Shown: positions 16,977 to 25,342 of the stretch, in pieces | Numbering within the stretch: the first letter of the stretch is position 1 | Layout: every line of letters starts with the position of its first letter | Source of the DNA: Amaricoccus macauensis_A | GTDB lineage: Bacteria > Pseudomonadota > Alphaproteobacteria > Rhodobacterales > Rhodobacteraceae | Direction of reading: 5' to 3' | Length of the DNA stretch: 64,000 nt | Assembly (NCBI RefSeq): GCF_049800915.1 | Contig: NZ_JBNAFY010000006.1 | Span: forward strand, 124,001-188,000 | Translations under genes and position numbers: made by a program | Notes under the pieces: model-generated | Told to the model about the DNA's origin: nothing | What the model saw: the letters and a program-made list of their open reading frames with translations, nothing else | Databases searched by the model: none

Positions 16977-17014
16977 AAATCCCCCTTTGAAATTCGATCA
17001 TCAGGAGGTGACGA

Positions 17015-18103
17015 ATGACCAGAGTAAACGCACATGACGCGAGAGAGGGCTTGAATTTGACGCCCGGAAGCTTCGCCTTCGCGGGACGGTATGTTTCGAT
17101 TTCCGGGCAGAAGTCCACATGGCTCGATGAGGACATAAACCACATCACCGCCACCGGTTCGGAGCTGAATTCGAACGGAACCCAACCCAGTCACGGTTTT
17201 GTCGAGCGCCTTGAAATCGACCTCTCCTGGAACGACACCAGCGATCCGGATGTCACGATCAGCGGGATCACGCCGGACCATGCCGAAGGGCGTCTGGCCC
17301 CCGCGAGCCTTGCGGATCTCACCGCACCGGATCACGGAGCGTTTTTTGACGAACTGATGGCCTTCGACGACAACGTCATCGGGAGCGGCCACGACGACGT
17401 GATAAAAGCCGGAGGTGGCGCGGATACATTGTCTCTGGGCTGGGGGGATGACCTCGCCTACGGACAAGAAGGCAACGACCGGATCACCGGGTCCGGAGGC
17501 CGTGATACGCTCTATGGCGGGGCTGGCGATGACAGCCTGTTCGGGGATGCCCCGAGCCCCGCTAGCGATATTAATGGAATTGGTGGTGACAGTCTCTATG
17601 GCGGGAGCGGGAATGATCTGCTCGACGGCGGACTTGGGCTCGATCTGCTCGACGGCGGCGGCGGCAACGATTTGCTGATCGGCGACCGCGGAGGGCCATG
17701 GTTCGAACCGTACTCGAGCTTCGCAACAGACACGCTGCTCGGCGGGGCAGGAAACGACATTCTGATCGGAGGTTATGGCGCAGACATCCTAACCGGCGGC
17801 ACGGGCAGAGATACCTTTGTTTTTGAGCGTGAGACAGATTCAACACTCTACAATCCGGATATCATTTCGGACTGGAGCGCAAACGACCGGATCGACCTGA
17901 GCGACCTCGGCGTAAGGGAGCTCATCCATCCGGACGAGCCTTGGGCACCTGGCGGACACAGGGTTGTTGCGCGCGACGTGGGAACCGAAACACACCTTTA
18001 CGTCAATACCGACACCGATCTGTTCGCCGAGATGAAGATCGTTCTCCAGGATGGCGACAGCACAGCGCGCGATCTCAGCTACGATAACTTCATTCTGGCC
18101 TGA
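17015..18103 (+). CDS. RTX calcium-binding protein 2
   Basis: A 362-residue paralogue of the preceding protein. It starts MTRVNAHDAREGLN and follows the strong ribosome-binding site AGGAGGTG. An N-terminal module of about 125 residues is followed by RTX nonapeptides interrupted by two short insertions (around DAPSPASD and RGGPWFEPYSS), then the shared C-terminal module ending DNFILA. It has only three lysines; Lys131 in IKAGGGAD is the one shared by all three proteins. As before it lacks a signal peptide and pore-forming helices and is probably exported by a type I system encoded elsewhere. Confidence 0.88.
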   Translation: MTRVNAHDAREGLNLTPGSFAFAGRYVSISGQKSTWLDEDINHITATGSELNSNGTQPSHGFVERLEIDLSWNDTSDPDVTISGITPDHAEGRLAPASLADLTAPDHGAFFDELMAFDDNVIGSGHDDVIKAGGGADTLSLGWGDDLAYGQEGNDRITGSGGRDTLYGGAGDDSLFGDAPSPASDINGIGGDSLYGGSGNDLLDGGLGLDLLDGGGGNDLLIGDRGGPWFEPYSSFATDTLLGGAGNDILIGGYGADILTGGTGRDTFVFERETDSTLYNPDIISDWSANDRIDLSDLGVRELIHPDEPWAPGGHRVVARDVGTETHLYVNTDTDLFAEMKIVLQDGDSTARDLSYDNFILA

Positions 18104-18105
18104 TC

Positions 18106-18129
18106 GGGGCCGTTAATGGCCGCCCCTTT
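18106..18129 (+). terminator. hairpin after RTX gene 2
   Basis: GGGGC (18106-18110) and GCCCC (18122-18126) form a short GC-rich stem just after the stop codon, followed by TTT. A second, stronger hairpin lies at 18184. Confidence 0.45.
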
Positions 18130-18183
18130 CCGTAGAAAAATATTGGTTTCCGGGCGGGCGCTTTATCTGCCTCCCGGCACGAC

Positions 18184-18207
18184 CTCGCCCCCTGGGGCGA
18201 GAATTTT
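18184..18207 (+). terminator. intrinsic terminator between RTX genes 2 and 3
   Basis: CTCGCCCC and GGGGCGAG form a perfect eight-base stem separated by CT, followed by AATTTT. It overlaps the 15-base repeat that precedes RTX gene 3, so it could instead lie in the leader of that gene. Confidence 0.6.
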
Positions 18208-18213
18208 CCCTGA
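18199..18213 (+). repeat. 15-base repeat upstream of RTX gene 3
   Basis: GAGAATTTTCCCTGA, identical to 15797-15811. Here it overlaps the right arm of the terminator-like hairpin and ends 24 bases before the start of RTX gene 3, almost the same spacing as before RTX gene 1. Confidence 0.7.
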
Positions 18214-18237
18214 AATCAGAGATAAAGGAAGTATTTC

Positions 18238-19212
18238 ATGACGAGCGTAAATGCGAGCAATTCGACAGAAGGCGTCAGCTTTGCGATCGGGAACTATGCC
18301 TTTTTCAGGCAAGATTTTGCATTGAGTTCAAGTGAATACTCCTGGATCGATCGGCAAGGCCACGACATCAGTGCGCATGGCAGCTTTATCGATACAGAGG
18401 GAGCGCCGCCCAGCTCCGGCTTTATCACCGAGATCGAAATTGATCTTTCCAATAACGATTTCAGCGATCCCGATGTACTGATTACCGACATTACCGCGGA
18501 CGACGGCTTCGGCGGTCTGTTAAGTGCGCGGCTCGCCGACCTGACCAGTTCGGATGCCGGTGCGTTCTTCAACGAACTGATGACATTCAACGATGACATC
18601 ACCGGAAGCGCCTACAGCGACACCATGAAGGCCGGTGGCGGCGCCGATGAACTGGACCTCGGGGGCGGAAACGATTTCGGATATGGCGACGCCGGAAACG
18701 ACACGCTGCGGGGCGGCAATGGCAATGACATGCTGTTTGGCGACAGCATTGAGCTTTTCGGCCCCAGCGGCACGGGTGGAAACGATGAGCTCTTCGGCGG
18801 AAACGGCCAAGACACGCTGAACGGCGGCGGCGGAAATGACGACCTCAATGGCGGAGCAAACAATGATCTGCTGATCGGCGGTGCCGGAAGGGACATCATG
18901 ACAGGCGGGGGCGGTAGCGACGTTTTTGAGTTCCGAAGAGTGACCGATTCTACCAACTCCAACCCCGATACCATCTCGGGTTGGAACGCAAATGACCGGA
19001 TCGACCTGAGCGACCTCGGCGTGACCGATTTCACGGTTCTGGGCGCGGGCGCGACACCGGGCGCGCATACGGTCGGGGCTCGGGGAATGGGGCAGGATAC
19101 CCACTTGCTGGTGAACACCGACGGCGATGCGGCGGTGGAGATGACCCTAATCGTCCAGGACGGTTCCGTGCGAGCGGTGGACTGGAACGCAGGCGATTTC
19201 ATCCTCGCCTGA
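18238..19212 (+). CDS. RTX calcium-binding protein 3
   Basis: A 324-residue paralogue starting MTSVNASNSTEGVSF, with the N-terminal module, about seven RTX nonapeptides (GGNGNDMLFG, GGGGNDDLNG) around a short insertion, and the shared C-terminus ending GDFILA. It contains a single lysine, Lys131, within MKAGGGADEL, exactly where the other two proteins also have lysine. With a HlyC-like acyltransferase gene in the cluster, this residue is a candidate modification site. No signal peptide or membrane segment is seen. The start follows AAAGGAAG. Confidence 0.88.
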   Translation: MTSVNASNSTEGVSFAIGNYAFFRQDFALSSSEYSWIDRQGHDISAHGSFIDTEGAPPSSGFITEIEIDLSNNDFSDPDVLITDITADDGFGGLLSARLADLTSSDAGAFFNELMTFNDDITGSAYSDTMKAGGGADELDLGGGNDFGYGDAGNDTLRGGNGNDMLFGDSIELFGPSGTGGNDELFGGNGQDTLNGGGGNDDLNGGANNDLLIGGAGRDIMTGGGGSDVFEFRRVTDSTNSNPDTISGWNANDRIDLSDLGVTDFTVLGAGATPGAHTVGARGMGQDTHLLVNTDGDAAVEMTLIVQDGSVRAVDWNAGDFILA

Positions 19213-19228
19213 TGGGCGGTTGGCGGAG

Positions 19229-19257
19229 AGCGGGGCGCAGCATGCGCTCCGCTTTTT
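19229..19257 (+). terminator. intrinsic terminator ending the RTX cluster
   Basis: AGCGGGGCGCA and TGCGCTCCGCT form an eleven-base stem with one G-U pair and a GCA loop, followed by TTTT. It lies 17 bases after the stop of RTX gene 3. Confidence 0.85.
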
Positions 19258-19270
19258 CGGGCGCGAAACG

Positions 19271-19325
19271 CGGTATGGAAACGATATGGATTCCGTATGG
19301 TTTGCGTATGGTTTCGGTATGGCTA
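19271..19325. repeat. five 11-base tandem direct repeats
   Basis: Five adjacent 11-base units start at 19271, 19282, 19293, 19304 and 19315, each built on an ATGG core with three mostly A/T bases after it (for example CCGTATGGTTT, GCGTATGGTTT). A sixth, isolated copy (GGGTATGGAAC) lies at 19442-19452. The period is about one helical turn, so the cores face one side of the DNA, as in OmpR/PhoB-type sites. The period is not a multiple of three, which argues against coding. Confidence 0.75.
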
Positions 19326-19534
19326 CCTTTTAACAGTTTGATCACCATTTCAGGCAGATCGAGAGGGCCGATGGCGCCCCGCAGCTTACCCTTGCCCACA
19401 CCGGAGGGTTCGGCGGAACCACCGTGCTGTGCGCCTGAACAGGGTATGGAACCGGACGGCTGCACAAGCATTACGCATGGATACTACTATAACGCGTAAT
19501 GTGTAGCGTCGCGAGTTGCTAATCGTATTGAGTG

Positions 19535-19548
19535 TACCCAAGCTTGGG
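19535..19548. promoter_or_regulatory. perfect palindrome upstream of permease gene
   Basis: ACCCAAGCTTGGGT is a perfect 14-base inverted repeat 134 bases before the APC permease start. The rest of the noncoding stretch 19213-19681 (469 bases) holds the terminator, the 11-base repeats and the foldable leader listed separately. Confidence 0.4.
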
Positions 19549-19598
19549 TTGGCCTGGCGGTGCCTTGGGCGTTCGGGTCGCAGCTACATTTATTGAAA

Positions 19599-19656
19599 CA
19601 CGGGAGTGGTGTCGGACTTACGGGTCCATGAAACAGCGCTCCGCCCTGCTCCCGTG
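19599..19656 (+). ncRNA. foldable leader upstream of APC permease
   Basis: CACGGGAG (19599-19606) and CTCCCGTG (19649-19656) form a perfect eight-base closing stem. Inside are GGACT-TACG-GGTCC (19614-19627), a hairpin with a UNCG-type loop, and a small GCG/CGC hairpin (about 19636-19644), giving a three-way junction with purine-rich joining segments. It ends 25 bases before the permease ATG. This is the geometry of a riboswitch or protein-binding leader. I could not match it to a known class; the guanidine, glycine and glutamine motifs do not fit. Confidence 0.4.
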
Positions 19657-19681
19657 AAACCAACAGACGGGGGTCAATCAC

Positions 19682-21058
19682 ATGTCAGGCGAAAGCAAGT
19701 TCGAACGCGTGATCGGGAGCCGCGATGTCATCGCACTGGCTTTCGGCGCGATGATCGGCTGGGGATGGGTCGTCCTTGCGGGGTCGTGGCTCAGCAATGC
19801 CGGGACATTCGGCGCGGTGACCGCCTTTGCAGTTGGTGGCGTTGCGGTCGTGCTCATTGGGCTCACCTATGCGGAACTGGCATCCGCCATGCCGCTGACC
19901 GGCGGGGAACATGTCTATTCCCACAGAGCGCTGGGGGAGGTCGGCTCTTTCATTTGCACCTGGGCGATCATATTCGGATACGTATCTGTGGTCGCGTTCG
20001 AAGCGGTCGCGCTTCCCACGGTGGTCGAGCAACTGATCCCGGTCTACAAGCAGGTCCACCTCTATTCCGTTGCCGGTTCCGATGTGTACCTCACCTGGGC
20101 GATGCTCGGTAGCGCCGCTGCAGTCTTCATCACCTGGATCAACATTCGCGGCATCAAGACCTGTGCCCTTCTGCAGCGAACCGTTCTGCTGCTGATCTTT
20201 CTCGGCGGGGCCGCACTCTTCAGCGGCAGCCTCTTCGATGGCAGCCAGGCAAATGCGGAACCGCTCTTCACCGGCGGGGCCGGCGGCATCTTCGCAGTGC
20301 TGGTGATGGTGCCCTTTCTCTTCGTCGGTTTCGACGTCATTCCGCAGGCCGCGGAGGAGATCAATCTGCCCCCGCGCAAGATCGGCACCTTGCTCATCTT
20401 CTCGGTGGTTCTGGCCGTTGTTTGGTATATGCTTGTTGCCGTTTCGGCCGGTCGCGCTCTCGACGAGGAGGCCCGCGCAGCGAGCGGGCTGGTCGCGGCT
20501 GATGCCGCCACGGCGGTTCTCGGGGGCGAATGGGGCGGCATGCTGGTCATCCTCGCCGGAATCGGCGGGATCATCACGAGCTGGAACGCTTTCCTGATCG
20601 GCGGCAGCCGTGCGATCTACGCGATGGCGGAGGCCCGAATGCTGCCGGCATTCCTCGCGAAGCTACATCCTGTTTACAAGACGCCGGTCAATGCGATCTT
20701 GCTCGTCGGCACGCTTTCGGTTTTCGCGCCGCTGCTGGGTCGTGGAGCATTGGTCTGGTTCGTCGATGGCGGCGGGCTCGGCATCATCGTTGCCTATGCG
20801 ATGGTCGCGCTTTCGTTCATCGTGTTGAGGCGCCGGGAACCGGACATGCCTCGGCCCTTCCGCGCCGGAAAGGGCCCCTGGGTTGGCTACGCCGCACTCG
20901 TCCTTTCGATCGGACTGACGCTGCTCTACCTGCCGGGTTCGCCCGCAGCACTGGTTTGGCCGGTCGAATGGGGCATCGTCGCCTTCTGGTCCGTGCTAGG
21001 CGCGGTCTTCTACGCCTATTCGCGGTTCACCTACGGCCGCGCCGTCATGGAGCACTGA
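19682..21058 (+). CDS. APC-superfamily amino acid permease
   Basis: A 458-residue membrane protein with about twelve helices. The N-terminal motif GSRDVIALAFGAMIGWGWVV matches the unwound first helix of the amino acid-polyamine-cation superfamily, and GGEHVYSHRALGEVGSF is the usual second signature. It imports an amino acid or amine by cation coupling or exchange; the substrate is not readable. GACGGGGG precedes the ATG. A foldable leader and a palindrome lie upstream. It converges with the VOC gene, leaving only eleven bases between stops. Confidence 0.88.
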   Translation: MSGESKFERVIGSRDVIALAFGAMIGWGWVVLAGSWLSNAGTFGAVTAFAVGGVAVVLIGLTYAELASAMPLTGGEHVYSHRALGEVGSFICTWAIIFGYVSVVAFEAVALPTVVEQLIPVYKQVHLYSVAGSDVYLTWAMLGSAAAVFITWINIRGIKTCALLQRTVLLLIFLGGAALFSGSLFDGSQANAEPLFTGGAGGIFAVLVMVPFLFVGFDVIPQAAEEINLPPRKIGTLLIFSVVLAVVWYMLVAVSAGRALDEEARAASGLVAADAATAVLGGEWGGMLVILAGIGGIITSWNAFLIGGSRAIYAMAEARMLPAFLAKLHPVYKTPVNAILLVGTLSVFAPLLGRGALVWFVDGGGLGIIVAYAMVALSFIVLRRREPDMPRPFRAGKGPWVGYAALVLSIGLTLLYLPGSPAALVWPVEWGIVAFWSVLGAVFYAYSRFTYGRAVMEH

Positions 21059-21069
21059 TCCCGCGGCAT

Positions 21070-21552
21070 TCACGTCTCAGCCAGTAGCGCGCGCAGGTCG
21101 AGCGGGCGGGTGACCATCGAGAGGTTCCCGTCCGCATCGTGCGGCCAATCCGCGCGCGGACGATCCCAGTAAAGCTCGACGCCGTTCTGGTCCGGGTCGC
21201 GCAGATAGAGCGCCTCGGAGACCCCGTGATCGGAGGCGCCGTCGAGCGGTATGCCGGCCGCCTGAAGCCGCCGATAGGCATCCGCGAGATCCCGGCGCTC
21301 GGGATAGAGAAACGCAGTGTGGAAGAGACCGGTATGACCGGGAGGCGGCGGGGTCGCGCCCGCACTTTCCCATGTGTTCAGCCCGATATGATGGTGATAC
21401 CCTCCTGCCGAGAGGAAAGCGGCTTCGCGGCCATAGTATTGCTGGACCTCGAACCCCAGAACGCCGGAATAGAAGGCGACGGCGCGGTCGAGATCCGCGA
21501 CCTTGAGGTGGACATGACCTACACGGGCACCGGAGGCGATTGGTTTGCTCAT
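21070..21552 (-). CDS. VOC-family glyoxalase/dioxygenase-like protein
   Basis: A 160-residue protein with a vicinal-oxygen-chelate fold, two betaalphabetabetabeta modules. The first begins VGHVHLKVADLDRAVAFY, with a metal-ligand His, and the second contains HTAFLYPERRDLADAY and GVELYWDRP with the expected ligand His and Glu. It resembles the CatE-like branch of catechol 2,3-dioxygenases, but substrates of such proteins vary widely. It is divergent from the RNA methyltransferase gene. Confidence 0.82.
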   Translation of the reverse strand: MSKPIASGARVGHVHLKVADLDRAVAFYSGVLGFEVQQYYGREAAFLSAGGYHHHIGLNTWESAGATPPPPGHTGLFHTAFLYPERRDLADAYRRLQAAGIPLDGASDHGVSEALYLRDPDQNGVELYWDRPRADWPHDADGNLSMVTRPLDLRALLAET

Positions 21553-21637
21553 AACATTTTCCGTTTGTTGCTAAAATTAGTATAATGGATGTTATGGCTG
21601 AAATAAGGTGCCAATTTGGAAACTGAAGGTTTCTCCG

Positions 21638-22840
21638 ATGCATGATGCCCAGGGCATTCTGATTGAACGGCTTGGCCAGGATGGCGACGGTATTGCGGGA
21701 GAGACGCGCATACCCGGTGCGCTGCCGGGAGAGGTCTGGTCGATCGAGCCGCCAGCGCTCCTGCGCGGCGCATCGCAGGCGCGAGTGGAACCGAAATGCC
21801 CGCTCTTCGGCTCATGCGGCGGATGCAGCCTGCAACATGCGAGCCCGTCCTTTCTCGCGGCGTGGAAGGGCGATGTGATCGCGCGCGCCCTTCTGGCACA
21901 TGGGCTTGAAACGGAGATCCAGCCGACGCGAATGTCTCTGCCCTGGTCCCGGCGCCGGGCCGGGCTGTCCGCACGGCGAACGAAGAAGACCGTGCGCGTC
22001 GGGTTTCATGCCCGTCGCTCGGAGGAAATCGTGCCGCTGACCACCTGCGAGGTGGTGGAACCCGCGATCCTTGCCTCGATCCCGGTGCTGGAGCGGCTGA
22101 CGGTGATCGCGGCTCCCCGCGCGCGGGAGATCCGCATTCAGGTCACGCATGGCCCGGCAGGGCTCGATGTGGATCTGCGCGAGACGAAGGAACTGGACGG
22201 AAAGGCACGGGCCGATCTGGCGGCGCTTGCGCGGGACGCAGGGATCGCGCGGCTGAGCCTCGCGGGCGAGACGCTTTTCCTCGCCCATCCGCCAATCCAG
22301 CAGATCGGTCGGGCGCGGGTGGTGCCGCCCCCCGGCGCGTTCCTTCAGGCGACGCAGCAGGGGGAAGCCGCCCTGACGGATGCGGTTCGGGAGATTGTCG
22401 GAGAGGCCAGGCGGGTCGTGGACCTGTTTTCCGGCTGCGGGACCTTCGCGCTGCCACTGGCCGAAGGGGCTGAGGTTCATGCGGTGGAAGGGGCCGCGGA
22501 TCTGACCGGCGCGCTCGATCGAGCCTGGCGCGGCGCGACAGGGCTCAAGCGTGTGACCACCGAGGTGCGGGATCTCTTCCGCCGCCCTCTCATGGCCGAT
22601 GAACTGGACCGGTTCGATGCCGTCGTCATGGATCCGCCGCGCGCCGGTGCCGAGGCACAAAGCGCTGAGATCGCGCGGAGTCGGCTGTCTACGCTGGCCT
22701 ATGTTTCCTGCAATCCGGCGACATTTGCCCGCGATGCGGCGGTGCTTGTCGCATCGGGTTTCCGGCTCGAGTGGGTGCGCCCGGTGGACCAGTTTCTCTG
22801 GTCGGGGCACGTGGAACTGGTCGCGCATCTTGTGCGATAG
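21638..22840 (+). CDS. RlmD/TrmA-family RNA m5U methyltransferase
   Basis: A 400-residue SAM-dependent enzyme of the RumA/TrmA family. It has a TRAM-like N-terminus (GILIERLGQDGDGIAG), the Fe-S cysteines CPLFGSCGGC, a SAM site VVDLFSGCGTFALPL, the catalytic motif VMDPPRAG and the nucleophile motif YVSCNPATFARD. It methylates C5 of a uridine in 23S rRNA or tRNA. The ATG at 21638 follows GAAGG at suitable spacing; an upstream GTG at 21608 is less likely. Confidence 0.9.
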   Translation: MHDAQGILIERLGQDGDGIAGETRIPGALPGEVWSIEPPALLRGASQARVEPKCPLFGSCGGCSLQHASPSFLAAWKGDVIARALLAHGLETEIQPTRMSLPWSRRRAGLSARRTKKTVRVGFHARRSEEIVPLTTCEVVEPAILASIPVLERLTVIAAPRAREIRIQVTHGPAGLDVDLRETKELDGKARADLAALARDAGIARLSLAGETLFLAHPPIQQIGRARVVPPPGAFLQATQQGEAALTDAVREIVGEARRVVDLFSGCGTFALPLAEGAEVHAVEGAADLTGALDRAWRGATGLKRVTTEVRDLFRRPLMADELDRFDAVVMDPPRAGAEAQSAEIARSRLSTLAYVSCNPATFARDAAVLVASGFRLEWVRPVDQFLWSGHVELVAHLVR

Positions 22841-22996
22841 CGACCTGACGCCCTGCCCCTCGAAAGATTTGAGACAAAATCCGGCGGCATGTGATGCAGG
22901 TTTTGCCTTGCCTGCTTGACTTTTTCCTTCGCAAGCGGCGGCTTCTCTGGCATAGTTCGCGCGACGTGCAATCAAAAAAGACACGCGAGCAGTGAA

Positions 22997-23590
22997 ATGA
23001 CAGGCAAGAAACGCGTGCGGCGTTTCGTTCTCCTGGGCTTTGTATTGGCCTTGAGTGCGTGTGGAGGGACCAAGAAGCCGCCCTCGACCGTGGTAGACGC
23101 ATGCCGCATGAAATCCGAAAGACCCCAGTGGTTCCGGGCGATGGAGCAGACCGAGCGGAAATACGGCGTGCCCGTTTCCGTCCAGATGGCGACAATCGCG
23201 CGAGAGTCGAGTTTCCGGCATGATGCCCGCCCGATGAAACGGGTCGGCAGCAGCATCTTCGCCCGCGAGGTGCCGCGCTCCAGCGCCTACGGCTATTCGC
23301 AGGCGCTCGACGGGACTTGGGAGTGGTACAAGAACGAGACGGGACGGAGCCGGGCAAGCCGGACCAACTTCTCGGATTCCTCCGATTTCATCGGTTGGTA
23401 CATGACCCAGAACGCCCGCGCGAACGGCGTTTCCCAGCAGGACGCATATCGGCAATATCTGGCCTATCATGACGGGATTACCGGCTATGCCCGTGGTTCC
23501 TATAGGAAAAAATCCTGGCTGCCGGCCGTGGCGCGCGACGTTGAGGCCTGGGCGGCGCGTTATGACAGCCAACTTAAGAACTGTCGGTAA
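22997..23590 (+). CDS. lipoprotein with lytic transglycosylase (SLT) domain
   Basis: A 197-residue protein with a lipoprotein signal (FVLLGFVLALSACGG, lipobox Cys near residue 21) and an SLT-like domain. The catalytic Glu lies in ATIARESSFRHDARP, followed by AYGYSQALDGTWEWY and AYHDGITGYARG, typical of lysozyme-like folds. It would cleave peptidoglycan glycan strands from the outer membrane or periplasmic side. The ATG at 22997 begins the signal directly. A LysR gene follows but is probably transcribed separately. Confidence 0.85.
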   Translation: MTGKKRVRRFVLLGFVLALSACGGTKKPPSTVVDACRMKSERPQWFRAMEQTERKYGVPVSVQMATIARESSFRHDARPMKRVGSSIFAREVPRSSAYGYSQALDGTWEWYKNETGRSRASRTNFSDSSDFIGWYMTQNARANGVSQQDAYRQYLAYHDGITGYARGSYRKKSWLPAVARDVEAWAARYDSQLKNCR

Positions 23591-23657
23591 CTGTAGATTT
23601 TGACGATGGCCGCAGAACTCGCCTATCGTCGCAGCGCAACAGGTCAGGAACGCGCTG

Positions 23658-24569
23658 ATGGACAGGCTGGCGGAAATGGAGGCCTTCGTGACGGTGGTCG
23701 ATGCGGGCGGCTTCACCGAGGCCGCGCGCAAGCTCGAGGTGTCCAAGTCCGCGATTTCCAAGAGTGTTTCGGCACTTGAGGGGCGGCTTGGCGTGCGCCT
23801 ACTCAATCGGACCACGCGGCGGGTGAACCCGACGGATGTGGGCCTGGCCTACTACGATCGCGCGCGTGCGGTGATCCGCGATGCACGCGATGCGGACAGC
23901 ATGGTCACGGCGATGCAGGACATGCCCAAGGGCTCGCTGCGCATTTCGGTGCCGGTGAGCTTCGGTATCGGCGGGTTCTCCAAGGTCATTGCCGGGTTCC
24001 TCGCTGCCTACCCCGAGGTCGAGATCGACATGGTGCTCGACGACCGGTTCGTGGAGCTGGTCGCGGAGGGTTATGATCTCGCGATCCGCATTGGCACGCT
24101 GGCCGACAGTTCGCTGAAGGCGCGCAAGATCGCGGAGGCGCGCATTCATCTCGTGGCCTCGCCCGAGTATCTCGCGGCTCATGGGACGCCGATCACGATC
24201 GAGGCGCTGAACCAGCACGATCTCCTGCATTATTCCTATCTTTCGACCGGAAATTTCTGGCGGCTGCGCAGTTCGTCAGGTCAGGAGCGGCAGATACGCG
24301 CTGGCGGGCGGTTGACGGTCAACAATGCCAACTCCCTGCGCAAGGCGGCGGAGACCGGGATCGGCATTGCCTGGATTCCGAATTTTGCGCTCGGCGACAG
24401 CCTCACTTCCGGCCGACTGGTGGAGATCCTGCCGGAGACCGCGAGCGAGCCCTTCGGGGTCTATGCGGTCTATCCGCCGGGGCCGTTTCCACAGCCGAAG
24501 CTCCGGGCGCTCATCGACTATCTCGTGGAGCATTATCGCGGCCAGGGCCCCGATCAGTGGGAGGGATAG
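23658..24569 (+). CDS. LysR-family transcriptional regulator
   Basis: A 303-residue LysR regulator. The N-terminal winged helix reads MDRLAEMEAFVTVVDAGGFT with the recognition segment KLEVSKSAISKSVSALEGRL, followed by a periplasmic-binding-like effector domain (SLRISVPVSFGIGGFSKVI). The sequence type is the CrgA/DsdC-like branch common in proteobacteria. It ends four bases before the stop of a convergent acetyltransferase gene. Targets are not apparent. Confidence 0.9.
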   Translation: MDRLAEMEAFVTVVDAGGFTEAARKLEVSKSAISKSVSALEGRLGVRLLNRTTRRVNPTDVGLAYYDRARAVIRDARDADSMVTAMQDMPKGSLRISVPVSFGIGGFSKVIAGFLAAYPEVEIDMVLDDRFVELVAEGYDLAIRIGTLADSSLKARKIAEARIHLVASPEYLAAHGTPITIEALNQHDLLHYSYLSTGNFWRLRSSSGQERQIRAGGRLTVNNANSLRKAAETGIGIAWIPNFALGDSLTSGRLVEILPETASEPFGVYAVYPPGPFPQPKLRALIDYLVEHYRGQGPDQWEG

Positions 24570-24573
24570 GCCC

Positions 24574-25269
24574 TCACGCTCTTTCGCGATAGTGGTAGCG
24601 ACCGATTTCGACAAAACCGAGGCCAGAATAGAGGGCGATTGCGGGTTCGTTGGAGGCGCGCACCGCGAGGGCCAGGGTATCAGCGCCTTGCGCTGCAGCC
24701 CAGCTTGCCGCGGCACGGGTAATGCGTGCGCCGAGCCCGTGGCGGCGGGCCGAGGCGCGCACTTCCAGCGCGTGGAGCATGGCAGTGGAGCCACTGACCG
24801 CCACGAAAGCCGCGCCCTCCGGTCGGTCGCCAGCGCGGCCCATGATCCAGATCTTGGGCAGCTGCACCCGATCCATGATCCGGAGTTCGGCCGGACGCGA
24901 TCCCGCGTCGCGCCAGATTTCCTCCAGGGCCATCAGCGGACCGGCGCAGAAGATGGTGCGTTCGTCGCAGCGGTCGAGAGCGAGGCTGCGCACGGGCGCC
25001 TCGACCAGAATGGCCGGGTCGCCTACCGCGTAGCCCTTCCCTGCAAGCTCCGTATCGAGTGCCGCGTGTTCCGGCCAGATCTGGAAACAGGGGCTCTGGC
25101 CCCACCCCGTCATCGCCGCTTCGGCCTCTTGCACCGACCAGTCAAGGGATTGCAGCAGCGCCGAGGAGACCCGCCGTCCGCCGCCCAGGCCCTGACGGAT
25201 GAGGAACCCGCCCGCGCTTGCCGTTGCGGCCGGTGGCCAGGTTGCGTTGAGGTCGAGGGCGTGGCTCAC
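24574..25269 (-). CDS. GNAT-family N-acetyltransferase
   Basis: A 231-residue protein whose C-terminal half is a GNAT domain. The acetyl-CoA loop is ARRHGLGARITRAA and the ending ASNEPAIALYSGLGFVEIGR is characteristic. The N-terminal half (about residues 1-120) is a weaker, probably degenerate GNAT-like module. It starts at a GTG. The acceptor substrate cannot be predicted. Confidence 0.82.
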   Translation of the reverse strand: MSHALDLNATWPPAATASAGGFLIRQGLGGGRRVSSALLQSLDWSVQEAEAAMTGWGQSPCFQIWPEHAALDTELAGKGYAVGDPAILVEAPVRSLALDRCDERTIFCAGPLMALEEIWRDAGSRPAELRIMDRVQLPKIWIMGRAGDRPEGAAFVAVSGSTAMLHALEVRASARRHGLGARITRAAASWAAAQGADTLALAVRASNEPAIALYSGLGFVEIGRYHYRERA

Positions 25270-25342
25270 GTCGTCTCTTCGGCTGCGCTGATTGCGGGAG
25301 AGACGATCACAGTTTCGGGTCGGATGGTAGAGGTGTCTCGCC

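Noticed and set aside
19271..19325. CRISPR array
   Set aside because: The 11-base units are contiguous with no spacers.
19212..19499. 95-codon frame over the 11-bp repeats
   Set aside because: It crosses a strong terminator, and the repeat period is not a multiple of three.
19599..19656. Known guanidine or glycine riboswitch
   Set aside because: The conserved bases of these classes are absent; only the general layout is similar.
21812..23815. 667-codon open frame on the minus strand
   Set aside because: It is antisense to the RNA methyltransferase and SLT lipoprotein genes, whose motifs are unambiguous, and shows no family signature.
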